This document shows, in pieces, positions 35,209 through 43,549 of a stretch of DNA of 55,726 nucleotides. The DNA is from Pirellulaceae bacterium (GTDB lineage: Bacteria; Planctomycetota; Planctomycetia; Pirellulales; Pirellulaceae). The stretch is from NCBI GenBank assembly GCA_016784735.1, contig JADHUC010000021.1, positions 1 through 55,726 of the forward strand, given 5' to 3'. Both the position numbers and the translations under genes were made by a program. Numbering within the stretch: the stretch's first letter is position 1; each line of letters begins with the position of its first letter. Under the pieces are notes generated by a model that did not search any database, was not told the origin of the DNA, and saw only the letters and a list, made by a program, of their open reading frames with translations.

Positions 35209-36804
35209 CTACTTCTTTCTCTCTTTCTTCCGCTTCTTCTTGGGGGCGGAAGCAGAGCCGGAGCTGGTGTCTTTGCGGAAGCCGAGCGATGTGATGTCGT
35301 CGCGGACGGGGGCCAATGCGCGGTTCCCAAGGCGATCGACTTGCTCGGCAGTCCGGAACCATTCCGCTTGCATCGTCGCGACCCGCTCCGGTTGTTGCTC
35401 GGACAAGTCGTTCAACTCCGTGCGGTCCTCGTCCAGATTGTAGAGTTCCCATCTGCCTAGTTTGGCAGAGACGAGCTTCCATGGGCCTTGACGCAACGCG
35501 CGATCGGTGCCGAAGTGGAAGTACAACGTCTCGTGCGGCTGACGGATTTCGCCGCGGAAAACGGGCAAGAGCGACTTGCCCTGGAGCGGGTCGATGAGGC
35601 GTTCGCCAATCTGTTCTGGGTAGGTCGCGTTGGCCACGTCGATGAAGGTGGCCATGAAGTCGATCAGGTGTCCGGGCTGATGAGTGATAGCCCCAGGTTC
35701 GGTCTTCAGTCCCGCGGGCCAGTGGGCGATCAGGGGCGACGAAATACCGCCCTCATGCTGGTTCTGCTTGTACAGGCGAAAGGGCGTGTTGCCGGCGTGG
35801 GCCCAACTGGCATCGTAAGTCCAATAGGATTTCGGATCCCAAGGCTTGAGATAGCGGCCTCGGGTGCGCTCGAAGGGACAGGCGCCGTTGTCCGAGCAGA
35901 AGAGAAGCACTGTGTTGTCGAAGATGCCCTTTTCTTTCAGGAAATCCACCAGCCGACCGACACTCTGGTCGACAACGTCGACCATGGCGGCGAAGACTTC
36001 CATGCGGTCAGCTTCCCATTGACGCTCCTCCTCACTCAGGCTGTCCCACGCCGGTACGTGATCGGGCCGGGGACTAAGCTTCCATTTGGCCGGCAGAAGG
36101 CCCGATTCGACTTGACGACGGTGTCGTTCAATACGGAGTTTGTCCCAACCGCAATCGTAGCGCCCGTCGTATTTCCGGACCGGTTCCTCGGGTGCCTGTA
36201 GCGGGTAGTGCGGTGCGTTGAAAGCCGTGTAGAGCAGAAACGGTTTGTCCCCGTGAGTGGCTTCATCGAGGAACTCAAGAGCAAAATCGGCAATTGCGTG
36301 TGTGGTGTAGAAGGGTCGTCCGTTCAGCGTCTGGGGGACTTTCCATTCCTCGCCGTTCAGCCGGAACGTACTGTCACCGGTGAAGAAATTCGTGGCTCCG
36401 GAAAGATGGCCCCAGTAGCGATGAAAACCGAAGTCCGTGGGTTGCTTGCTCAGGTGCCACTTGCCGACCATGGCGGTGAAGTACCCGGCATCGGAAAGCA
36501 CCTCGGCGATGGTAGCACCGCGATTCAGCTTGGCGCTGCCGGCTTGATCACAATAGAGTCCGGTCAGCAGCGACACTCGTGACGAGTGGCACTTGGCCGT
36601 ATTGTAGAACTGAGTGAAACGCAACCCGCCAGCCGCCAACGAATTCAGGTTCGGCGTCTCGATCTCGGAGCCATAACATCCAAGATCAGCGAAGCCAAGA
36701 TCGTCGGCCATGATCAGGATGATGTTGGGATTATCGGCCGCCGCACTCGTAACGAATGCCAGCGAGAAGAGGACGACAAACACCGAGGCTAAGTCCTTCA
36801 ACAT
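35209..36804 (-). CDS. Secreted S1 family sulfatase with variant CHSSR site
   Basis: 531 residues from the ATG at 36804, which follows AAAGGAG and begins a signal peptide (ASVFVVLFSLAFVTSAAA). Asp34-Asp35 in IILIMADDLGFADLGCYG, KWHLSK and FCSDNGACPF match S1 sulfatases. The maturation site is Cys72-His-Ser-Ser-Arg, where the usual third-position Pro is Ser; all other hallmarks look intact. The C-terminus ends in a striking Lys/Arg-rich tail (PKKKRKKERKK). Role: hydrolysis of sulfate esters, perhaps of glycans, outside the cytoplasm. The C45-like gene follows after 43 bp, which suggests co-transcription. Confidence 0.92.
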   Translation of the reverse strand: MLKDLASVFVVLFSLAFVTSAAADNPNIILIMADDLGFADLGCYGSEIETPNLNSLAAGGLRFTQFYNTAKCHSSRVSLLTGLYCDQAGSAKLNRGATIAEVLSDAGYFTAMVGKWHLSKQPTDFGFHRYWGHLSGATNFFTGDSTFRLNGEEWKVPQTLNGRPFYTTHAIADFALEFLDEATHGDKPFLLYTAFNAPHYPLQAPEEPVRKYDGRYDCGWDKLRIERHRRQVESGLLPAKWKLSPRPDHVPAWDSLSEEERQWEADRMEVFAAMVDVVDQSVGRLVDFLKEKGIFDNTVLLFCSDNGACPFERTRGRYLKPWDPKSYWTYDASWAHAGNTPFRLYKQNQHEGGISSPLIAHWPAGLKTEPGAITHQPGHLIDFMATFIDVANATYPEQIGERLIDPLQGKSLLPVFRGEIRQPHETLYFHFGTDRALRQGPWKLVSAKLGRWELYNLDEDRTELNDLSEQQPERVATMQAEWFRTAEQVDRLGNRALAPVRDDITSLGFRKDTSSGSASAPKKKRKKERKK

Positions 36805-36830
36805 GAATTCTCCTTTCAAGTCTCTCACGT

Positions 36831-36920
36831 ACTGGTCATAAATTGCTGGTTATAAATGAAGACGATTGTGGTTCGGGCTTCCATTCTTCATTTATAACCA
36901 CCAATCTATAACCAGCCTCC
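36831..36920. repeat. Left hairpin repeat flanking the GxxExxY gene
   Basis: 36831-36861 pairs with 36886-36916 (27 of 31 positions) around a 24-nt loop; the inner 15 bp (36847-36861 and 36886-36900) pair perfectly. The last 18 bases (36903-36920) touch the stop codon of the GxxExxY gene and are the exact reverse complement of 37720-37737 on its other side. Confidence 0.85.
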
Positions 36921-37706
36921 TCATTCAACGGTCACAAACGTCACTTCGCGCAAACCGATATTGACCCACAAGATAGCTCGCAGATCCGTATGGGCCAACA
37001 GGCGTCGCGTGTGTTCTTCGAAACAACCAAAATCGGCTTCGAGCGCCGTTACCTTGAACGCCACGCCGGGCGCAGCGAGCCGCATTGGCTGGTAGCCCAG
37101 CGACAGTCGGCTCCCCTGGACTGCTACGTTGTGGAAGACCACCTCCTCGCCACCTAAGAAATGCGTCAGTGCGGACTCATAGAGATTGACTGCCAAACCG
37201 GTGCCCCAGTCTCGCAGCACACTGATGACCGAATCGAGGATCATGTCGGCCCTGGGGATGGAAGGATCCCAACGGTCCTTGCACACTTCGAAAATGCGCC
37301 GCTCCTCGGGCAGCGCCAAGGCATTGACGAATTCGTGCTGCACGCTTTCCGGGCGGACGTTCACGAGCTTCCCGTGAGCCAGATCGAGCATCAGCAGATA
37401 GTTGTAAAGCTGACCCTGATGCGCGGGCGCAAGAGCCGCGACCGCCTTGAATTCGAACGCTCCACCATCGGCGACGAGCGCATCCAGGTAGTAGGTCGTC
37501 GAAAACGTGCGATGGCTAATCGAGATAGGAAACTCGATATCTACTCGGGGGAAGCGGCTGGCAAGTTCACGCTTGTAGATTTTCTCATCGAAAAACCGGC
37601 CAAATTCGTTGTGGATTTCAAATGCGCATCCCATGACCTCAAACGATAGCTCGGCAAACTCCTGTTGCGTTAAGCGACGAACGGGATGGAGGGGCGTAAT
37701 GGGCAT
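36921..37706 (-). CDS. GxxExxY family protein with PD-(D/E)xK nuclease-like core and C-terminal extension
   Basis: 261 residues. The opening LTQQEFAELSFEVMGCAFEI, then HNEFGRFFDEKIYKREL, is the typical start of the GxxExxY family (PDDEXK_3); the ExxY part is kept (EKIY), while the Gly lies two positions further upstream than usual. The nuclease-like core has Asp75 (YYLDALVADG), Glu85-Phe-Lys87 (FEFKAV) and Gln98-x-x-Tyr101, matching the PD-(D/E)xK pattern. Usual members are about 120-135 residues; this one carries an extra 130 or so residues of unknown fold. It stands alone, bounded on both sides by related hairpin repeats in opposite orientation (36831-36920 and 37720-37807). No function is established for the family; a DNA- or RNA-linked role is inferred. 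Confidence 0.88.
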   Translation of the reverse strand: MPITPLHPVRRLTQQEFAELSFEVMGCAFEIHNEFGRFFDEKIYKRELASRFPRVDIEFPISISHRTFSTTYYLDALVADGGAFEFKAVAALAPAHQGQLYNYLLMLDLAHGKLVNVRPESVQHEFVNALALPEERRIFEVCKDRWDPSIPRADMILDSVISVLRDWGTGLAVNLYESALTHFLGGEEVVFHNVAVQGSRLSLGYQPMRLAAPGVAFKVTALEADFGCFEEHTRRLLAHTDLRAILWVNIGLREVTFVTVE

Positions 37707-37719
37707 GGGATTGATTCTC

Positions 37720-37807
37720 GGAGGCTGGTTATAGATTAGTGGTTATAGATGAAGACAAGAATCTCACCTTCGTCCGCCAATTTATAACCAGCAATCTATA
37801 ACCAGCC
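37720..37807. repeat. Right hairpin repeat flanking the GxxExxY gene
   Basis: Arms 37723-37737 and 37793-37807 (GGCTGGTTATAGATT and complement) pair perfectly over 15 bp, with a nested TGGTTATA/TATAACCA pair (37740-37747 and 37783-37790) inside. It is a related copy of the 36831-36920 repeat in opposite orientation. The 18 bases 37720-37737 match the left copy exactly in reverse complement. Confidence 0.85.
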
Positions 37808-37951
37808 TTTCTCGTCGGATGGTTCTGCGCGGTGACCCTTTTGTGCCTCGCGTACGATTGCGATTATACTGGGCGGCATCGAATGGGCCAAACGACACCT
37901 GCCTCACCGGCAGGCGTTCGCCTCCAAGTCATCGACACGGAGAACCGAAGA

Positions 37952-40900
37952 ATGCGCAACAGGCAGCAGATACTCGTCAGCGTTTTGTTTCTGGTTTCCG
38001 CCTGCGCCGTCCCGTCAACGGCGGACAACCGGGCCCAGGCGATACTGGACTTCAGCGGCGTGCAAGGCGGGCTGGTCGTTCATGTGGGATGTGGCAACGG
38101 TGAACTCACGGCAGCACTGCACACCAATGGCAAATACCTGATTCACGGACTTGACGTGGAAGCGGCAAACGTAGAGAAGGCTCGTGATCATATCAGCTCG
38201 CTGGGGTTGTACGGCAAGGTAACGGTGTGCACCTTCGACGGGAAAACGCTGCCATACATCGACAATTTGATCAATTTGGTTGTGATTTCGGATTCCAGCG
38301 ATCAGGTTTCAGCAGATGAGATCGCGCGCGTCCTTGCACCGGGAGGCGTTGCGTTGGTCAAGGGACGGTTGGAGGGTGCCGACACCCGACACCTGACACC
38401 CGTAACCTCGGCCGGCCTGGCTGGATGGTCGAAGTACACCAAGCCTCGTCCCGACGCGATCGACGACTGGACGCACTGGCTGCACGGCCCTGACAACAAT
38501 GCCGTATCGCGAGACAGACAGGTCGGCATCTCTCGCAATCTGCAGTGGATCATGCCGCCGCTTTGGGCCAGACACCACAACCTGCTGCCCAGCGTCGTGG
38601 CCATGGTGTCAGCCCAGGGTCGTCTCTACTACATCATCGACGAAGGTGCCATTGGTGTCCGAGGATTGCCCGACAGATGGCAGTTGGTGGCCAGAGACGC
38701 CTTCAATGGCCTGCTGTTGTGGAAACGACCGATCGAGAATTGGGGGTGGCGCACATGGTCCGACGTCGAATTTGCCGGGCTGATGCGATTCAAGGTACCC
38801 GGTCAGCTCTACAGGCGTCTGGTAGCGGTGGACAATGTCGTCTATGTCACGCTGGGATTCGATCAACCTGTGCTCGCCCTGGACGGCGCGACGGGAAAGA
38901 CCATCAGAGAATACGAAGGCACGGAAAACACCGCCGAGATCCTATGTCACGAAGGCCGACTTCTGCTGGCCAAGAACGTTGTCGGCGACCGTTCCGGGAA
39001 AGAGGTCATGGCCGCCAATGTGGAAGATGGCAACATCCTATGGGAGAAGCGAGGATACAAGGGTACGACGGGGCACGGGGATGAGCTAAAGAAATACACG
39101 GACGCCTATCTGACGGCCGGCGACGGTTCTCTGTTCTTTATCGACGGGGACGACATCGTAGCCCTGCGGTTGGAAACGGGCGAAGAGGCATGGCGAAGGC
39201 CACGGCCGGAGATGGAGAAGAACGTCTTCGGGCACTACCAATTCAATCATGCCAATCTTTGCACGCTGGTCTACCACGATGACGTTCTTCTGTTGGGGCA
39301 GATGTTCCCCTTCCCAGACAACCTGAATGCGCGTCAACAGAAAGCGATGGTCGTACGGGCGATGGACGCTCGGTCGGGCGAGACGCTCTGGGAATCCGAG
39401 GGCATGTCACTTGCCCACTTCACACCGCCGGATCTCTTTGTTACCAACGGCCTGGTGTGGACACTGAAGATCAAAGATGTGTCCTTGCTTGGGCTGGATA
39501 TCCGAACCGGCCAAGTCAAGAAGGAATACCCTGTCAAAGATATGCTAGTGGGTCACCACCACCGCTGTTATCGCAACAAGGCAACCGAGCAGTTCTATTT
39601 GGCGGGCGAGGAAGGGATCGAGTATATCGACTTCGATTCCGGCGAACTCGACATCCACCACTGGATTCGGGGCGTGTGCAGCTACGGCATCATGCCGGCC
39701 AACGGTTGCATTTACCTGCCCACTCACAGTTGCGGATGTCACAACAATGCCAAACTGAACGGTTTCATCGCTCTGACGGCAGACGAGGTCCCCGAAGCAA
39801 CTGGTGCCGCGGAGGACCGTCTGCAAGAAGGCCCAGCATCCGGTTATCTTGGCCACACGGACTCGACATCCGCCGAAGACTGGCCTGTTTTCAAGTCTGA
39901 CAACCGCCGCAGCAACTACGTCCCAACGAACGTGCCAGCCGAACTGTCGCAACAATGGGCTCAGTCTATCGGAGGCCGATTGACGCCACCGGTTGCCGCG
40001 GACAACAAGGTATTCCTCGCCTCGCAGGATGGCTGCCAAGTGTATTGTCGCGATGCGACGTCGGGCGACGGCCAATGGCAAGTCACAACCGAAGGCGCCG
40101 TCGATTCCCCGCCCACTTGCTACAAAGGCCGGTTGATCTTCGGAACGCGTGCCGGCTTTGTCTACGCTCTGCGAGCCGACGACGGGCAATTGATCTGGCG
40201 TTTTCGTGCCGCTCCAGCGAACCTCCGTCTAACAGCGTTTGGACAGCTTGAATCACCGTGGCCCGTCCACGGGAGCATCTTGGTGATGGATGACCGCGTT
40301 TATTGCGTGGCGGGCAGGTCGATGCATCTCAACTCGGGGCTGTACGCGTATGCGCTTGATGGGAATACGGGCGAAGTGCTTCAACAGGTGAACATGGCGG
40401 CGGATACGAGTATCAAGGGCGAGGTCAAAGGGGCTGTTTTGCCAGACATCCTGGTAAGTGATGGAAATGCCATCCACATGAGAACCATGCGATTCTCACC
40501 CAAGGACATCACCGATTTCGAAGCCGAAGGGGCAGGCAGGTATTTGGCGGCAAACGACGGAGGACTGCTGGACGATACGTGGTTCAACAGCGCTTTCTGG
40601 ACCTACTTGAAAAGTCGCGCTCAGATGCTGGTTTTCGACGACAATACAGTCTACGGCATCCAGGCGTACGAGAAGTTCGTGACCAAGTCGTACCCTCACG
40701 ACATATACACGCCGGGTAAGGGCTATCGTGTCTTTGCCGCGGACATGAAGACCGGCGCGCCCAACAAATCCGGCAAACCGCGCAGGCGTGCGAAAGGCAA
40801 GGCAGGCCCCTCGATCAAATGGGACGGGCGCACCTCCCTGCGTGCCCAGGCAATGGTAGTTACGGATCAGCACCTTTACCTTGCAGGTGCCCCGGATATG

Positions 40901-41095
40901 GTCGACGAAAACGACCCTTATGGCGCGTTCGAGAATCGCAAAGGCGGCGTGCTGGAGGTCTGTTCCAAAGAGGATGGGAAAAGGCTGTGTGGGTATCCGC
41001 TAAAGTCGCTGCCCGTCTATGATGGTATGGCAGCGGCCAATGGGAGAATCTACTTGTCGCTGGAAGATGGGCATCTTGTCTGCTACGGCAAGTAG
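37952..41095 (+). CDS. Exported methyltransferase-like/PQQ beta-propeller fusion protein (about 1047 aa)
   Basis: The ATG at 37952 has GGAGA nine bases upstream and opens a signal peptide (QQILVSVLFLVSACAVPSTA). Residues about 25-150 keep the methyltransferase-like motifs of the tandem paralogs at 1-4506: VHVGCGNGEL, HGLDVE, LPYIDNLINLVV and ARVLAPGGVALV. An in-frame stretch encoding DTRHLTPVT, unlike the rest of the domain, sits where the paralogs carry their repeat-like insert. Propeller blades follow in two halves (LVARDAFNGLLLWKRPI, ALDGATGKTIREYEG, YALRADDGQLIWRFRAAP, YALDGNTGEVLQQVN). A sialidase gene follows 78 bp downstream on the same strand. Function unknown; an exported redox or binding role is inferred from the propeller. 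Confidence 0.88.
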   Translation: MRNRQQILVSVLFLVSACAVPSTADNRAQAILDFSGVQGGLVVHVGCGNGELTAALHTNGKYLIHGLDVEAANVEKARDHISSLGLYGKVTVCTFDGKTLPYIDNLINLVVISDSSDQVSADEIARVLAPGGVALVKGRLEGADTRHLTPVTSAGLAGWSKYTKPRPDAIDDWTHWLHGPDNNAVSRDRQVGISRNLQWIMPPLWARHHNLLPSVVAMVSAQGRLYYIIDEGAIGVRGLPDRWQLVARDAFNGLLLWKRPIENWGWRTWSDVEFAGLMRFKVPGQLYRRLVAVDNVVYVTLGFDQPVLALDGATGKTIREYEGTENTAEILCHEGRLLLAKNVVGDRSGKEVMAANVEDGNILWEKRGYKGTTGHGDELKKYTDAYLTAGDGSLFFIDGDDIVALRLETGEEAWRRPRPEMEKNVFGHYQFNHANLCTLVYHDDVLLLGQMFPFPDNLNARQQKAMVVRAMDARSGETLWESEGMSLAHFTPPDLFVTNGLVWTLKIKDVSLLGLDIRTGQVKKEYPVKDMLVGHHHRCYRNKATEQFYLAGEEGIEYIDFDSGELDIHHWIRGVCSYGIMPANGCIYLPTHSCGCHNNAKLNGFIALTADEVPEATGAAEDRLQEGPASGYLGHTDSTSAEDWPVFKSDNRRSNYVPTNVPAELSQQWAQSIGGRLTPPVAADNKVFLASQDGCQVYCRDATSGDGQWQVTTEGAVDSPPTCYKGRLIFGTRAGFVYALRADDGQLIWRFRAAPANLRLTAFGQLESPWPVHGSILVMDDRVYCVAGRSMHLNSGLYAYALDGNTGEVLQQVNMAADTSIKGEVKGAVLPDILVSDGNAIHMRTMRFSPKDITDFEAEGAGRYLAANDGGLLDDTWFNSAFWTYLKSRAQMLVFDDNTVYGIQAYEKFVTKSYPHDIYTPGKGYRVFAADMKTGAPNKSGKPRRRAKGKAGPSIKWDGRTSLRAQAMVVTDQHLYLAGAPDMVDENDPYGAFENRKGGVLEVCSKEDGKRLCGYPLKSLPVYDGMAAANGRIYLSLEDGHLVCYGK

Positions 41096-41173
41096 CAACA
41101 CTCGATCGGACGATTGCGGACGCCACCAGCGCGGCGTGCGTTTCGCCTTACAACTAGCGAAGGGGGACTCATC

Positions 41174-42973
41174 ATGCTCGCGAATAGACAATTCCATTGT
41201 TTGCCACTCGCCGCCGTTGCTCATTATGCGTTTCTGTGTGCCGTGTCGTTCGGAGCCGCCGAGCGCATTCCGATTGTCACGTTTGATGCCACGTCGGCGG
41301 CGGATTCGGCCGATCCTGAGCTGCAGGGGTGGACGAAGCAGCACGACAAGCCGCTGGACGCGATTTCTCTTTCTGTGGGCCAGGGTGCAGAGCGGGTTTG
41401 GCGGATCGAAGACGACGATGCCGATGGGCCGGAAGGTTTCTACTATAGATCCGAACTCACCGACGATCAGAAGCAACGTGCCCGTAAGAACGGTTTCACC
41501 TATCGCTGGCAAGTTCGCATACCGGACGATACGGGCGGCCCGACGCGGGCCATTGGCACTGAGGTCTGCGTCTGCGGGCCCGACGGTCAAGATCGTCTGC
41601 GGTTTGGCTTGCAGATGGGACGTCGCGGCGAGGAACTCGCAGCCAGCATCCACGTTGGCACCCGTGGTACAGTCGAAGGTTCACTGATCATTTCCGACCC
41701 CGACGACTTCCACACGTGGATGTTGCTGTTCGACCCCGAGACAAACACCGTCAACGTCTTCGTCGACGATACGATCCTGCTCAGCACCGAATTCGATCAC
41801 TTGGACAACGGTCACGACTTGGTGTTCGGATCGCGTTCCACCGGAACTGGTATCAGCGAATGGCGTCGAGTCGAGTTCCTTGTTGGCATCCAGCCCGGTG
41901 TGCAGATTGTTCCGCCGCCGCGGCCTCCGCACCGAATCGACGTATTCGTTAGCGGTCAGGACGAGTACTTCGCGTACCGGATTCCATCGCTGATCGGTGC
42001 AGCGGACGGGACGCTGCTGGCAATCTGCGAGGGACGCAAGTCGAGCCTTGCCGATCTGGGCAACAATGATCTGGTACTCAAGCGATCAACCGACGACGGC
42101 AAAACGTGGAGTCCGATGGAGGTGATCTACGACGAGGGCGACAAGGTGACGATCGGCAACCCGACTCCCGTCGTCGACCAATCGACGGGCGCGATTTGGC
42201 TGGTTTTCAGCCGTGACGCCACAGACGTTCTGTTGATCACAAGCCGCGACAACGGACGTACGTGGTCCAAACCGTCCGACATCACGTCGCAGGTCAAAGA
42301 GCCCGACTGGAAATTCTACGCGGTTGGTCCCGGTGTTGGTATTCAGCTCGAACATGGGCCGCACAAAGGCCGACTGCTGATCCCGGCGTATCATCGCACG
42401 ACGGAAAGCAAGTCGGGGCCGGCCATCGCTCACGTCTTTTATAGCGACGACCAAGGGGAAGCTTGGCAGATTGGCGGTAGCGTCGGCTTGCACACGTGCG
42501 AGTGCCAAGTGGCAGAAACACTGGACGGCGACCGCCCGGGCCTCTTGATCAACTCCCGTAATCACTGGGCGCGATCCGGCGCGCGCCCGGATCTGGCTGG
42601 TGTTCGGATCATCTCGCGCAGTTCCGACGGAGGTGGGACCTGGTCGGAGCCGACGTTCGACGAGACCCTCATCGAACCGACCTGCCAGGGCAGCCTGTTC
42701 CGTTACTCCTGGCCGGGCGACAGCAGCGATCGTTCACGCATTCTGTTCGCCAATCCCGCCAGCCGAAATCGAGGTCGAATGACCGTTCGAATGAGCTACG
42801 ACGAAGGCCGAACGTGGCCCGTCAGCCGCTTGGTCGATCCCGGTTCCGCGGCGTACTCATGTCTCGCGCGGCTTTCCGACGGTCGTATCGGCCTACTCTA
42901 CGAATCCGGCGGGTACAAGCGAGTGACGTTCGCAGCGTTCGGTCTTGACTGGGTGAGTTCCGCCCACGAATGA
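41174..42973 (+). CDS. Secreted exo-sialidase (BNR/Asp-box) with N-terminal concanavalin-like domain
   Basis: 599 residues from the ATG at 41174, which has AGGGGG upstream and starts a signal peptide (FHCLPLAAVAHYAFLCAVSF). Residues about 30-240 resemble a concanavalin/LamG-like binding domain (WMLLFDPETNTVNVFVDD). The catalytic six-bladed propeller begins with YFAYRIPSLIGAADGTLLAI, containing the sialidase YRIP motif with its substrate-binding Arg. Four Asp boxes are seen: STDDGKTWSP, SRDNGRTWSKP, SSDGGGTWSEP and SYDEGRTWPVS. Family role: release of terminal sialic acids (GH33) or a related exo-glycosidase. It lies 78 bp downstream of the propeller gene. Confidence 0.88.
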   Translation: MLANRQFHCLPLAAVAHYAFLCAVSFGAAERIPIVTFDATSAADSADPELQGWTKQHDKPLDAISLSVGQGAERVWRIEDDDADGPEGFYYRSELTDDQKQRARKNGFTYRWQVRIPDDTGGPTRAIGTEVCVCGPDGQDRLRFGLQMGRRGEELAASIHVGTRGTVEGSLIISDPDDFHTWMLLFDPETNTVNVFVDDTILLSTEFDHLDNGHDLVFGSRSTGTGISEWRRVEFLVGIQPGVQIVPPPRPPHRIDVFVSGQDEYFAYRIPSLIGAADGTLLAICEGRKSSLADLGNNDLVLKRSTDDGKTWSPMEVIYDEGDKVTIGNPTPVVDQSTGAIWLVFSRDATDVLLITSRDNGRTWSKPSDITSQVKEPDWKFYAVGPGVGIQLEHGPHKGRLLIPAYHRTTESKSGPAIAHVFYSDDQGEAWQIGGSVGLHTCECQVAETLDGDRPGLLINSRNHWARSGARPDLAGVRIISRSSDGGGTWSEPTFDETLIEPTCQGSLFRYSWPGDSSDRSRILFANPASRNRGRMTVRMSYDEGRTWPVSRLVDPGSAAYSCLARLSDGRIGLLYESGGYKRVTFAAFGLDWVSSAHE

Positions 42974-43052
42974 TCAGAACCTGCCTCCGCTTCCTTGTGG
43001 CGGTGGACGCTCCTGGCGTGTCCCTTGCTCTACAGTGACCGCAATCGAACGG

Positions 43053-43106
43053 TCACGCGGCTCCGATATTCTCGTCCGTCAGCAATCCAAACTCCTTGAG
43101 CTTCAC
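43053..43106 (-). pseudogene. Truncated DUF5615 PIN-like toxin start
   Basis: A GTG at 43106 overlaps the stop codon of the DUF433 gene (GTGA). The frame reads MKLKEFGLLTDENIGAA and then stops at 43053. 'LLTDENI' is the conserved start of DUF5615 PIN-like toxins, which normally run to about 110 residues and follow a DUF433 antitoxin gene. Only the first 14 or so codons remain, so the toxin is broken. Confidence 0.6.
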
Positions 43107-43333
43107 GGACGGATCTCCGCAGTCGTCAGCACCTCGTTCTTGACGGCCTTCGCTGCGTAGCCGATCGCTTGCTCGATGTCTTCGGCCGAAAGATGCGGGT
43201 ACGCCTTCAGCATATCGTCACGGCTGGCACCCGACGCGACCCATTCCATCACCATCTCGACGCTGATGCGAGTGCCCTGGATGATTGGCTTCCCGCCCAG
43301 GATTGCCGAATCAGAGACAATTCGATCGAACAT
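43103..43333 (-). CDS. DUF433 family antitoxin
   Basis: 76 residues from the ATG at 43333, which has AGGAGTG upstream; the longer frame up to 43540 is not supported. The sequence MFDRIVSDSAILGGKPIIQG, then TRISVEMVMEWVASGASRDD, is the DUF433 signature, an HTH-like antitoxin family. Such genes normally pair with a DUF5615 PIN-like RNase toxin whose start overlaps the antitoxin stop. Here that overlap is present (GTGA at 43103-43106) but the toxin frame stops after 17 codons. The antitoxin is thus a probable leftover that may still repress its own promoter. Confidence 0.85.
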   Translation of the reverse strand: MFDRIVSDSAILGGKPIIQGTRISVEMVMEWVASGASRDDMLKAYPHLSAEDIEQAIGYAAKAVKNEVLTTAEIRP

Positions 43334-43549
43334 GCGTTTCACTCCTAAGTCGATACACAGGATCGCTGTCACTATTATAGCGCACCAGACAGTTTTCGGA
43401 ACGAGGATTACGGCGTAATGTCGTCCGAAGAAGAACATTTGTTTAAGTGAGATTTCAGCCCCCTTCTTACGGGGCTTCTCCGCTACGCGGAGAAGCCCGG
43501 TGAACCGGGCCAATAGAATGACCTCCAAAGATGTTAACAACAGTGGCGA
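43334..43549. repeat. Intergenic hairpins upstream of the DUF433 gene
   Basis: 43472-43483 and 43487-43498 form a perfect 12-bp stem (GGGCTTCTCCGC) with a 3-nt loop. It shares bases with a second possible stem, AGCCCC/GGGGCT (43457-43462 and 43471-43476), so the two exclude each other. A short CCCGG-TGAA-CCGGG hairpin follows at 43496-43509, partly overlapping the first. The region may be just repeat material between two minus-strand genes, acting as terminator of the upstream toroid gene. Confidence 0.6.

Noticed and set aside
36921..37807. Idea that the hairpin-framed GxxExxY gene is a classical insertion sequence
   Set aside because: No transposase domain, no clear target-site duplication and no DDE or HUH motif were seen; kept as a finding about association instead.
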